From: Chitinophagaceae bacterium
Lineage (GTDB): Bacteria > Bacteroidota > Bacteroidia > Chitinophagales > Chitinophagaceae
DNA length: 44,070 nt
Assembly: GCA_947455605.1 (NCBI GenBank)
Contig: CANGOX010000018.1
Span: 1 to 44,070, forward strand
Direction: 5' to 3'
In this document: positions 34,133 through 41,641 of the stretch, in pieces
How the letters are laid out: every line of letters starts with the position of its first letter
How positions within the stretch are numbered: the first letter of the stretch is position 1
Position numbers and translations under genes: made by a program
Notes under the pieces: generated by a model
Told to the model about the DNA's origin: nothing
Seen by the model: only the letters and a program-made list of their open reading frames with translations
The model's database searches: none

Positions 34133-35287
34133 CTAGTTATTATCCTCTTCAAACTGCACCACTTCATAGGCATCTCTGCCATTTAACTGTATGGGTTGAT
34201 AGTAGGTTCCATTGTATTGGAGGTATACGATATCACCAATCTTAATTTCTGTAGCTCCTTCCGGCAGATCATATACAACGGCACCCGGAGGAGGTGGTAC
34301 TACGGAATATCCGTTTTGACCATCATTGTAAAAAGTTCCTGCAAAATAATAGTAAGTATAATCTCCCAGATAGATGGTAGCATACCCCGTAGGTAAGTAT
34401 CTGATAAAAATACCGGCAGGTGCAGGGATCACACGATATCCATTATTATAAGGAGAGTAATAAATTCCCTGGTCATATCGGTAATACTCATCATTCAGCA
34501 TGAGCGTAATGGCTGTGGCACCTAAGGCCGACATAAAGAATCCAAACGGATGGAAGAATGATCCATAATTATATGGTCGGTACACGTGATAACTGTAATT
34601 GTAATTACTGTAATAACGTTGTCCCTGCCAGATTACCGGTGGACGGCTGTAATGAGGGCGATAGTTATAACTGTTATAAGAATTGAATCCATAACGGCTA
34701 GGCTGTCTTCTGTCATTATCACGCCTATAGACTTGATTGTTATACCCGGGTCTGTTATTATAAGATTGTACACGGGTATCCAAAGGCCTTAGGTTATTGG
34801 AAGGTCTCTGTGAATAAGTCTGTGGTTGATTAGGTGGTCGTTGCGGGTTTGCAGGACGCCCCTGTACAGGAGGCCTTTGCTGTTGTGGAGGCACCTGTGG
34901 ATTTACCGGTCTTTGTTGTTGTGGCGGCCGTTGTGGATTTACCGGACGTTCCTGTGAGGGAGGCCTTTGCTGCTGCGGCGGTGTTTGCGGGTTGGCAGGT
35001 CTTTGCTGCTCCGGTGGCCGTTGCGGGTTAGTAGGACGCTGCTGTTCTGGCGGCCGTTGTGGATTAGCCGGTCGTTGTTGTTCCGGTGGTCGCTGGGGAT
35101 TGGCAGGTCTTTGTTGTTGCGGCGGTCTTTGTGGTTCTGTCTGACGGCCACGCTCCGGCGGCCGTTGCGGATTGGCGGGGCGTTCCTGATCGGGAGGCCT
35201 TTGCGCAAACGCCAGTGTGTTTGCGGTCAATAAAAGTAAAGCCATGCTCACTTTACATGTATTGAATAGAGTAGCATACTTTTTCAT
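34133..35287 (-). CDS. exported DUF6515 family protein with Pro/Gln/Arg-rich repeat tract
   Basis: 384 residues. MKKYATLFNTCKVSMALLLLTANTLAFA is a signal peptide; the ATG at 35287 is chosen because it starts this peptide. Residues about 28-160 consist of roughly ten 12-residue units of the type QRPPEQQRPANP. A Tyr/Asn/Arg-rich segment and one hydrophobic helix (about 240-255) follow, then a C-terminal domain with repeated YYSPYNNGYRVIPAPAG-like pieces, the DUF6515 pattern. The role is unknown; the low-complexity part suggests a cell-envelope location. Confidence 0.88.
   Translation of the reverse strand: MKKYATLFNTCKVSMALLLLTANTLAFAQRPPDQERPANPQRPPERGRQTEPQRPPQQQRPANPQRPPEQQRPANPQRPPEQQRPTNPQRPPEQQRPANPQTPPQQQRPPSQERPVNPQRPPQQQRPVNPQVPPQQQRPPVQGRPANPQRPPNQPQTYSQRPSNNLRPLDTRVQSYNNRPGYNNQVYRRDNDRRQPSRYGFNSYNSYNYRPHYSRPPVIWQGQRYYSNYNYSYHVYRPYNYGSFFHPFGFFMSALGATAITLMLNDEYYRYDQGIYYSPYNNGYRVIPAPAGIFIRYLPTGYATIYLGDYTYYYFAGTFYNDGQNGYSVVPPPPGAVVYDLPEGATEIKIGDIVYLQYNGTYYQPIQLNGRDAYEVVQFEEDNN
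34820..35205 (-). repeat. 36-bp tandem minisatellite inside the DUF6515 gene
   Basis: About ten units of 36 bp encode the QRPPxQQRPxNP motif. As 36 is a multiple of 3, changes in copy number keep the frame. Confidence 0.8.
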
Positions 35288-35525
35288 AAGTAAGTGTTTG
35301 ATGAATGTATACACACTATAAGGCAATTGTCGTGCCTGTTAATCAAACAAATACTCTTTTACCGATAGGAAAGGAGTGGTCACCGCCATTAACAAAGCTT
35401 TATCAATGGTTGCAGAGCTGATTGGGTTGTTGCTGAGAATTTTATCTGTGAAACATGTAAATACTTGATTTAAATGTACAAATGGGTTTAAGAAAGCCCA
35501 AACAGACAAAATGGGTAATTAATGG

Positions 35526-35553
35526 GTAGCGGGTCTTGTGTTCTCACAAGACC
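35526..35553. repeat. REP-like hairpin with GTAG head at the RAYT 3' end
   Basis: GTAG (35526-35529) precedes a stem GGTCTTGT (35532-35539) with ACAAGACC (35546-35553) and a GTTCTC loop. The RAYT stop codon (35544-35546) overlaps the loop and 3' stem. GTAG heads are a hallmark of REPs mobilised by RAYTs in gamma-proteobacteria. Confidence 0.75.
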
Positions 35554-36101
35554 TGATCAAATGATATTTCAGGAAGCCTATCATTAAAATCGAAATAATG
35601 GTACAGGAAATCAAATTCATTGATACCGGTTTCATAAAACTTCGCGGACGAGTATGTATAGGTAATAGTGTCATCTGCTAATCTCCATTTCTTCTGCAGG
35701 GGATTGTTGTGGATATAATTCAGTTTTTGCATAGTTGTCTTTTCCTTGAACAGCAAAAACCAATCAGGTTCAGGCTGCCAGAAATTATATTTGCGGCAAC
35801 GCCAGTTAACTATGTAATTCGACAGATCATTGGGGTTCGTTTGTAGAATATGTTGTTCAAAACTGTGTGCAGTAAATTTCATCAGGCTGGCTGCAGGGCT
35901 TTCTCTGCCATTACGTTTGATCAGTTGCCAGATCAGATGGATGTGATCAGGCATGATCACAAATCCATAAACTCTGATAACTCCTTTTTTGTGCAGAAAC
36001 GATAAGGAGTCAGTTATTGTTCCATAAAAATCATACTGTCTGATCAATGGTCTCCATTGATATATTGTACTTGTATAAAAATAAAGGGCGCCATATTCCA
36101 T
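35544..36101 (-). mobile_element. REP-associated tyrosine transposase (RAYT, Y1/IS200-like)
   Basis: 185 residues with the HUH-type pair in IMPDHIHLIWQL (about 52-63), WRCRKYNFWQPEPDWFLL and the Tyr in KLNYIHNNPLQKKWRL (about 127-142). RAYTs are single-copy domesticated relatives of IS200/IS605 transposases that act on REP hairpins. REPs are indeed present on both sides (35526 and 36194). The start at MEYGALYFY fits the family. Length and motifs look intact, so it may be active. Confidence 0.9.
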
Positions 36102-36193
36102 ACTTTGCTTTTTGTTGCAAATGCAAAGTAGAAGACTGCGATTAGAAATAATAGAGTATTAATACCTGTTATTTACCACAGATAATGTGAGTG

Positions 36194-36248
36194 GTGTTTG
36201 TGAGGACACAAACACTGCCACCCGCAGTTCTTGTATCCTCACAAGAAC
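36194..36248. repeat. REPIN: two inverted REP hairpins upstream of the RAYT
   Basis: The first hairpin is GTGTTTGT (36194-36201) with ACAAACAC (36208-36215) around GAGGAC; the second is GTTCTTGT (36227-36234) with ACAAGAAC (36241-36248) around ATCCTC. Reading the first on the minus strand, both share the form xxTTGT-(G/A)TCCTC-ACAAxx with the hairpin at 35532. A close inverted pair is a REPIN. Confidence 0.8.
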
Positions 36249-36265
36249 GCTCATGCTAATTAAGA

Positions 36266-37573
36266 TCAAGACACCCGTTTAATATCCGCCCCCAGATTGC
36301 GTAAACGTTCATCAATGAACTGATACCCCCTGTCTATCTGTTCAATATTCTGTATCACACTTTTTCCTTCTGCACTTAATGCAGCGATCAGCAATGCCTG
36401 ACCGGCACGTATATCGGGACTGCTCATAGTAATGCCCCGTAAATTATTTTTTCTGCCCAAGCCAATTACGGTTGCGCGGTGTGGATCGCAGAGAATGATC
36501 TGAGCACCCATATCGATCAGTTTATCTACAAAGAACAAACGGCTCTCAAACATTTTCTGGTGTATCAATACACTGCCTCTTGCCTGTGTGGCTACCACTA
36601 AAACAATACTTAAGAGATCGGGTGTAAAACCGGGCCATGGATGATCATAGATCGTTAAAATTCCTCCATCCATAAAAGTCTGTATCTCATAAACCTCCTG
36701 TGCAGGAATATAAATATCATCACCCTTGATCTGGAATTGAATACCGAGTTGCTGAAACTTTTCAGGTATCACACCCAGGTGTTCTACGCCGGCGTCTTTA
36801 ATAGTGATCTCACTTTGTGTCATTGCCGCGAGCCCTATAAAGCTTCCGATCTCTATCATATCCGGCAGCATGCGGTGTGTGGTTCCACCCAATACACTAA
36901 CCCCTTCAATGATCAAAAGGTTGCTGCCAATGCCAGAGATCTTTGCACCCATTCTGTTCAGCATCTTGCACAATTGCTGAACATAGGGTTCGCAGGCTGC
37001 ATTATAAATAGTGGTGGTACCCTCTGCCAGTACTGCCGCCATTACAATATTAGCGGTGCCGGTAACGGATGGCTCATCCAGTAACATAAACGCACCGGTT
37101 AATTGCGGAGAGGATAATTTAAAACAACCCAATACATCATCATATTCATACTTAGCACCCAGTTTCTCAAAACCGATGATATGGGTATCCAGTCTTCTGC
37201 GGCCAATCTTATCGCCACCGGGCTTCGGAATATACGCTCTTTTGAACCTTGCCAGCATCGGCCCGGCAAACATCACACTGCCACGTAACCGTCCTCCCTT
37301 CTTCCTGAAATCATCTGATGCCAGATAATCGGCATCTATATTGTCTGCCTGAAATGTACAGGTGTCTTTTCCTGTACGTATAACTTTTACACCAATATCC
37401 TGCAGCAGTTCTATCAACAGATTCACATCCAGTATATCCGGAATATTAGAGATCGTTACCGGTTGGGCCGTGAGCAACACGGCAGATAATATCTGTAAAG
37501 CTTCATTCTTCGCTCCCTGCGGAATGATCTCACCTTTTAATTTATTGCCACCGATCACTTCAAATGAGCTCAT
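36266..37573 (-). CDS. murA: UDP-N-acetylglucosamine 1-carboxyvinyltransferase, Asp-type
   Basis: 435 residues, the EPSP-synthase-like fold that adds enolpyruvate to UDP-GlcNAc, first committed step of peptidoglycan synthesis. N-terminal QGAKNEALQILSA (Lys and Asn of the active site) and the loop PKPGGDKIGRRRLDTHI (about residues 116-132) are clear. In Escherichia coli this loop has Cys115; here Asp occupies the spot (PGGDKIG). Cys-to-Asp is known to block covalent modification by fosfomycin. The rest is normal. The 3' end abuts the REPIN region. Confidence 0.95.
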   Translation of the reverse strand: MSSFEVIGGNKLKGEIIPQGAKNEALQILSAVLLTAQPVTISNIPDILDVNLLIELLQDIGVKVIRTGKDTCTFQADNIDADYLASDDFRKKGGRLRGSVMFAGPMLARFKRAYIPKPGGDKIGRRRLDTHIIGFEKLGAKYEYDDVLGCFKLSSPQLTGAFMLLDEPSVTGTANIVMAAVLAEGTTTIYNAACEPYVQQLCKMLNRMGAKISGIGSNLLIIEGVSVLGGTTHRMLPDMIEIGSFIGLAAMTQSEITIKDAGVEHLGVIPEKFQQLGIQFQIKGDDIYIPAQEVYEIQTFMDGGILTIYDHPWPGFTPDLLSIVLVVATQARGSVLIHQKMFESRLFFVDKLIDMGAQIILCDPHRATVIGLGRKNNLRGITMSSPDIRAGQALLIAALSAEGKSVIQNIEQIDRGYQFIDERLRNLGADIKRVS

Positions 37574-37579
37574 GTTGTT

Positions 37580-37735
37580 GGTTTATTTGTTTACTGGTTT
37601 ATTCGTTTATGGGTGGCGGACCTGAATTTGATCTGCCCCGGATTACGTAAATAAAAAAAGCATCAGAATTTTCTGATGCCTAAAAATATCTTTTTACCTC
37701 TAAACTAATCAACAAATAAACCAGTTAACCGATAA
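37580..37735. repeat. GTTTATTTGTTTACTGG word repeat flanking a terminator
   Basis: A 30-nt word at about 37581-37610 is repeated in inverted form at about 37709-37738, with some 24 of 30 matching positions. The pair encloses the terminator at 37660. Together it fills the space between murA and the DUF4290 gene. Confidence 0.7.
37660..37679 (-). terminator. terminator of the DUF4290 gene
   Basis: GCATCAGAA (37660-37668) and TTCTGATGC (37671-37679) form a 9-bp palindromic stem, with an A-run (37653-37659) that reads as U on the minus strand. Confidence 0.78.
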
Positions 37736-37736
37736 A

Positions 37737-38537
37737 CTAATACCGTTTCTTAAACTGCCCGCCACGACCTTCCTGTCTGCCACCGGTGTTGCCACCACGG
37801 TTATCGCCACCACGGGTGTTTCCGTTGCCGCCGCCATTACCACCACGGTTGTTTCTTCCGTCGGTTCTTCCGCCACCGCCGCCACCGCGGTTATCTCTTC
37901 CGCCACCGCCAGCCCTGCCGCCACTACGTCCACCAAAATTCTGCTGCCAGCGTCCGCCACCGCCACTGCGTGGATATTCATCCCGCTCAAAGTTCTGGTT
38001 GCGGTGTTTGATATAGGGGGTATTGCTGAATTCTAATTGTCCGCCTGTAATACTGTTCAACTCTGTGCGGATAGTATCATCATGTACCAGTTCTTTATGC
38101 CAGTTGCTGTAAGCCAGTTTCATGTAATAAGCGATTGCATGCGCAAAGCCTGCTTTCTTCTCCGGATCTTCTTCTTTCAATGCTTTGTCGATCACCACTT
38201 CCAGGTTCTTACCCAGGTGCGCATATTTGGGATGGCGCTTGGGATAAGGCAGTGGATCTGGTTTCAGCTTATAGGTTTCTTTTTGTGGAATAGGGTAGGG
38301 ACTGTCAACTTCCAATTTAAAATCACTGATAAAGAAAAGATGGTCCCAAAGCTTATGCCTGAAATCTTCTACATTTTTTAAATGAGGGTTTACAAAACCC
38401 ATCAATTCAATCACACAATGTGCCTGTTGCTGTCGTTTTTCCTTGTCCTCAATGGTCAATAAATATTCCACCATCTTCTGTACATGGCGGCCATATTCTT
38501 TCATGCCCAGGTAATTTCGCTCTGTATTGTACTCCAT
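37737..38537 (-). CDS. DUF4290 protein with RGG-rich C-terminal tail
   Basis: 266 residues. Residues 1-180 are the DUF4290 domain (MEYNTERNYLGMKEYGRHVQKMVEYLLTIED...), a family of unknown function common in Bacteroidota. From about residue 195 a tail of Gly, Arg and Asn (RSGGGGRWQQNFGGRSGGR, then RDNRGGGGGGRTDGR) runs to the end QFKKRY. RGG tails in other proteins bind RNA and drive phase separation, so an RNA-related role is a reasonable guess. The start MEYNTERNYLG fits the family; two earlier in-frame ATGs exist. Confidence 0.85.
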   Translation of the reverse strand: MEYNTERNYLGMKEYGRHVQKMVEYLLTIEDKEKRQQQAHCVIELMGFVNPHLKNVEDFRHKLWDHLFFISDFKLEVDSPYPIPQKETYKLKPDPLPYPKRHPKYAHLGKNLEVVIDKALKEEDPEKKAGFAHAIAYYMKLAYSNWHKELVHDDTIRTELNSITGGQLEFSNTPYIKHRNQNFERDEYPRSGGGGRWQQNFGGRSGGRAGGGGRDNRGGGGGGRTDGRNNRGGNGGGNGNTRGGDNRGGNTGGRQEGRGGQFKKRY

Positions 38538-38617
38538 AAAATTGTTCATCTGCAAGAACAAATGTAAGTAATAGCCCTTGTTTTGGGCAATTTTTGTGAA
38601 AACACCAACAAACGGGC

Positions 38618-38705
38618 GAATATTGAATATCGAACAAGGAATAGAGAATATTGAATGAATCCCTTGTGTAGCCGTTCTGTGTTCCTTGTTCGATATTCAT
38701 TATTC
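38618..38705. repeat. GAATATTGAACAAGG word repeat before pheS
   Basis: The 24-nt arm 38618-38641 is complementary to 38682-38705 at 23 of 24 positions. It belongs to the family at 13805-13877. The second arm contains the pheS -33 TTG. Confidence 0.85.
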
Positions 38706-38715
38706 AATATCTTCG
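38686..38715 (+). promoter_or_regulatory. pheS promoter, TTG-N19-TATCTTCG, inside the repeat
   Basis: TTG at 38686-38688, 19 nt, TATCTTCG at 38708-38715, then 4 nt to the ATG at 38720. Transcription would start at the first codon. The -33 half lies in a repeat arm, so the repeat supplies the promoter. Confidence 0.7.
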
Positions 38716-38719
38716 CCTC

Positions 38720-39751
38720 ATGGAACAGTTAGTACACCAGATTGAGGCATACAGGCAGGAAGTAGCCGCTTTTGAAGCCACTTCACCCGATGCAGTAGAA
38801 GAATTCCGTATTAAATACCTCGGCACCAAAGGCATCGTGAAAGCCATAATGGGCGAAATGCGCAATGTACCCAACGAACGCAAAAAAGAATTCGGCCAAG
38901 TACTGAACGATTTTAAACTTGTTGTAGAGGCTAAATACGAAACCCTAAAAGAAAACAACGCCAATCTCCAGACTTCAGACTCCAAACTAATAGATTGGAG
39001 TCTCCCCGGAGATCCGGTTCCCGTTGGCACACGCCATCCCTTAAATATTGTACGTAACCAGATCGTGTCCATCTTTAAACGTTTAGGTTTTGCGGTTGCA
39101 GAAGGCCCGGAAATTGAAGACGACTGGCACAATTTCGGTGCCATGAACCTGCCCGAAGACCATCCTGCCCGCGATATGCAGGATACTTTCTATATCAATC
39201 AAAATCCATCCTGGCTTTTACGTACACATACCAGCAGTGTACAGGCAAGGGTAATGGAAACACAGAAACCACCGATCAGGGTTATTTGTCCGGGAAGAGT
39301 ATACCGGAATGAAACCATCAGTGCCAGAGCGCATTGTTTCTTTCACCAGGTAGAAGGTTTATATATAGACGAGAACGTAAGCTTCGCCGATCTGAAACAA
39401 ACCCTTTACTTTTTTGTACAGGAAATGTTTGGGAAGGATGTGAAAGTGCGATTCCGCCCGAGTTATTTCCCGTTCACAGAGCCCAGTGCCGAAATGGATA
39501 TCAGCTGCCTGATCTGTGGTGGCGATGGTTGCAATATCTGTAAACACACAGGCTGGGTTGAGATCCTGGGTAGTGGTATGGTACATCCCAATGTATTAGA
39601 GAACTTTGGCATTGACTCAAATAAATACACCGGTTTTGCCTTTGGAATGGGGGTAGAACGCATCACCCAATTGAAATACCAGGTAAACGATCTCCGCTTA
39701 TATTCTCAGAACGATGTCCGTTTTCTGAAGCAGTTTACCGGAGTCGTATAA
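38720..39751 (+). CDS. pheS: phenylalanine--tRNA ligase, alpha subunit
   Basis: 343 residues. An N-terminal coiled coil (about 1-85) leads to the class II core with EDDWHNFGAMNLPEDHPARDMQDTFYI, RTHTSSVQARVME, the motif-2 region RVYRNETISARAHCFFHQVEGL and motif 3 FAFGMGVERITQLKY. It pairs with PheT to charge tRNA-Phe; pheT is not in the window. A short word repeat lies in frame in the linker (about residues 82-95, NLQTSDSKLIDWS). A terminator follows the gene. Confidence 0.95.
   Translation: MEQLVHQIEAYRQEVAAFEATSPDAVEEFRIKYLGTKGIVKAIMGEMRNVPNERKKEFGQVLNDFKLVVEAKYETLKENNANLQTSDSKLIDWSLPGDPVPVGTRHPLNIVRNQIVSIFKRLGFAVAEGPEIEDDWHNFGAMNLPEDHPARDMQDTFYINQNPSWLLRTHTSSVQARVMETQKPPIRVICPGRVYRNETISARAHCFFHQVEGLYIDENVSFADLKQTLYFFVQEMFGKDVKVRFRPSYFPFTEPSAEMDISCLICGGDGCNICKHTGWVEILGSGMVHPNVLENFGIDSNKYTGFAFGMGVERITQLKYQVNDLRLYSQNDVRFLKQFTGVV
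38972..39003. repeat. CTTCAGACTCCAAACT word repeat within pheS
   Basis: Seventeen bases (38972-38988) are identical to 42000-42016 in the amidohydrolase gene, and AGACTCCAA (38977-38985) pairs with TTGGAGTCT (38995-39003). It is translated in frame into the linker before the catalytic domain. Confidence 0.8.
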
Positions 39752-39771
39752 GCTTTTAATACCTTACTTGT

Positions 39772-39797
39772 AAAAGCCCGCATTGCGGGCTTTTTTT
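39772..39797 (+). terminator. pheS terminator
   Basis: An 11-bp stem, AAAAGCCCGCA/TGCGGGCTTTT (39772-39794), followed by a T-run. A classic rho-independent terminator. Confidence 0.92.
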
Positions 39798-39939
39798 GTT
39801 TAACTATCCATGGCTAAGTTCATGTGATAAAATAAACTATTGTGTAACAGGCAGTTATTTGTCTGTAATTATCGCTGCAAATGCGTTGCGCATGCATTAT
39901 TCCCCTATCTTACCAACCTAACCCCCGCAATTCTTCTAT

Positions 39940-40698
39940 ATGCTTGCCATTCTGTGCTTTTTTCTGGGACATTGGTTCCTGTCTTTGTTTTTCCATTCTT
40001 TCTTTTTACACCGGTTCTGTTCCCATAAAATGTATACCACCAGTAAGAACTGGGAGCGTACCTTTTATATGGCCACCTGGCTGGTACAGGGTTCTTCTTT
40101 TTTAGTGCCCAGGGCATATGGTGTAATGCACCGTATGCACCATACTTACAGCGATACCGAGCAGGACCCCCATTCGCCACATTTTTTTACAGATGTGTAC
40201 CAGATGATGCGCAGTACGGTTCTTATCTTCAGAAGTTTTGTTACTGGTAAGCGCTTACCCGATGAGCAGTTTACCAAAGAATACCTGCCTGTTTGGGACC
40301 GCCTCGACAAATTTGGTCACCACTGGTTAACCCGTTTGTTCTTTATGGCCGGGTATACAGCGTTCTATATTTATTTCGCACCTAATATCTGGTGGTTCAT
40401 GTTATTGCCTATTCATTATTTGATGGGGCCTATACAGGGTGCAGTTGTAAACTGGTGTGGACATAAGTACGGATACAGCAACTATGATAATGGGGATCAT
40501 TCAAAGAATTCTTCACCCTGGGGTATTTTTCTGATGGGTGAACTGTTTCAGAATAACCACCATTTTGCCAAAGACGATGCCAATTTTGCCAAGAAATGGT
40601 TTGAGTTCGATCTTACCTATTTTATCATGCGCGGATTGAACCGTGTGAGGATCATTAAACTGATTCCTGTGCCGGTACCTGTTGGTAGGGAAGACTAA
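39940..40698 (+). CDS. membrane-bound fatty acid (acyl-CoA) desaturase
   Basis: 252 residues with the three His clusters of the family: HSFFLHRFCSH (about residues 19-29), HRMHHTYSD (about 64-72) and FQNNHHFAKD (about 203-212), and two pairs of membrane helices between them. Such enzymes use a di-iron centre and oxygen to insert a double bond in acyl chains. The ATG at 39940 gives a slightly short N-terminus, yet the first His box is retained. A TATCTTAC box lies upstream. Regiospecificity is not evident. Confidence 0.9.
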   Translation: MLAILCFFLGHWFLSLFFHSFFLHRFCSHKMYTTSKNWERTFYMATWLVQGSSFLVPRAYGVMHRMHHTYSDTEQDPHSPHFFTDVYQMMRSTVLIFRSFVTGKRLPDEQFTKEYLPVWDRLDKFGHHWLTRLFFMAGYTAFYIYFAPNIWWFMLLPIHYLMGPIQGAVVNWCGHKYGYSNYDNGDHSKNSSPWGIFLMGELFQNNHHFAKDDANFAKKWFEFDLTYFIMRGLNRVRIIKLIPVPVPVGRED

Positions 40699-40713
40699 AG
40701 CCTCATATATTAT

Positions 40714-40797
40714 TTTCAACACAAAGGCCACGGAGATTGGGAGTTACACAGAGAGATCTCTTTGAAGCTCCGTTCCTCCGTGGCCTCTGTGTTGAAA
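40714..40797. repeat. CCACGGAG word repeat between the desaturase and recO
   Basis: The 22-nt arm 40714-40735 is complementary to 40776-40797 at 21 of 22 positions. A smaller AGAGATCTCT palindrome lies in the loop. It acts at most as a transcript end before recO. Confidence 0.85.
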
Positions 40798-40837
40798 AAA
40801 CCAATGTACTTTTACAGGTACTCATTTTTCACAAACC

Positions 40838-41575
40838 ATGGTTCACGCCACCAAAGGCATTGTTTTAAGAACAGTAAAGTATGGTGATACCAGTATCATC
40901 ACTACTATCTATACCGAGCTGTTTGGAATACAGAGCTATATGGTAAAAGGGGTGAGGCAAAGCAGTAAAACTTCCGCAGGTAAAGCCAGTTTCTTCCAGC
41001 CGGCGGCCATGCTGGATATGGAAGTGTACCATAATGAACTGAAGCAGTTACAATTCATCAAAGAATACCAATGGGCCTATCTATATGAGAAGGTTCTGTT
41101 TGATGTGGTGCGGAATACCGTGGCACAATTTGTGATCGAATTACTCCAGCATAGTCTGAAACAACCTGAAGCCAATCCCGAATTATTTTATCTGATTGAA
41201 GACACATTAAAGCAATTAGATAAAGGCAATGATACCTTAACAGGAAATCTGCCATTGTATTTTACCCTTCATTTAGGAAGTGAACTGGGTTTCCAGTTTA
41301 ACGGAACCTATAGTGAACAGACACCGGTGCTAGACCTTCAGGAAGGAATGTTTATCGCAGACAAACCTACCCATCCGTATTATCTTGAGGGTAACCATGC
41401 TAAAATAACATCGGAACTTTCCGGCTTACAATTCTATAATGATCTGGAAGGGATCTCATTGAACAGAACAATTCGTAGGGAATTATTACAGGCGTATCAA
41501 ACCTATTTATCGCTGCACATTTCAGATTTTGGGGAGATGAGGAGTTTTGAGATCTTGCAGGAGATCCTGGCTTGA
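40838..41575 (+). CDS. recO: DNA repair protein RecO
   Basis: 245 residues starting MVHATKGIVLRTVKYGDTSIITTIYTE, an OB fold typical of RecO, then the helical middle (YLYEKVLFDVVRNTVAQFVIELLQHSL). RecO loads RecA with RecR and RecF on single-stranded DNA. The zinc-finger Cys found in many RecO proteins are absent, as is usual in this phylum. A TACTTTTA box is about 24 nt before the ATG. Length is normal. The gene is convergent with the amidohydrolase. Confidence 0.88.
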   Translation: MVHATKGIVLRTVKYGDTSIITTIYTELFGIQSYMVKGVRQSSKTSAGKASFFQPAAMLDMEVYHNELKQLQFIKEYQWAYLYEKVLFDVVRNTVAQFVIELLQHSLKQPEANPELFYLIEDTLKQLDKGNDTLTGNLPLYFTLHLGSELGFQFNGTYSEQTPVLDLQEGMFIADKPTHPYYLEGNHAKITSELSGLQFYNDLEGISLNRTIRRELLQAYQTYLSLHISDFGEMRSFEILQEILA

Positions 41576-41581
41576 ATTAAT

Positions 41582-41613
41582 GAGTGAATGAGTGAATGAG
41601 TGAATGAGTGAAT
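41582..41613. repeat. octamer tandem repeat (GAGTGAAT x4)
   Basis: Four exact copies of GAGTGAAT in a row directly after the recO stop. No hairpin can be formed from it. Confidence 0.9.
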
Positions 41614-41641
41614 GGGATGCTGCTGGTATATCTTCGATAAG

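Noticed and set aside
34586..35233. Open frames antisense to the DUF6515 repeats
   Set aside because: Low-complexity shadows of the minisatellite in other frames.
37786..38016. Plus-strand Pro-rich reading frame opposite the RGG tail
   Set aside because: It is the complement of a Gly/Arg codon run; no start context or homologue pattern supports it.
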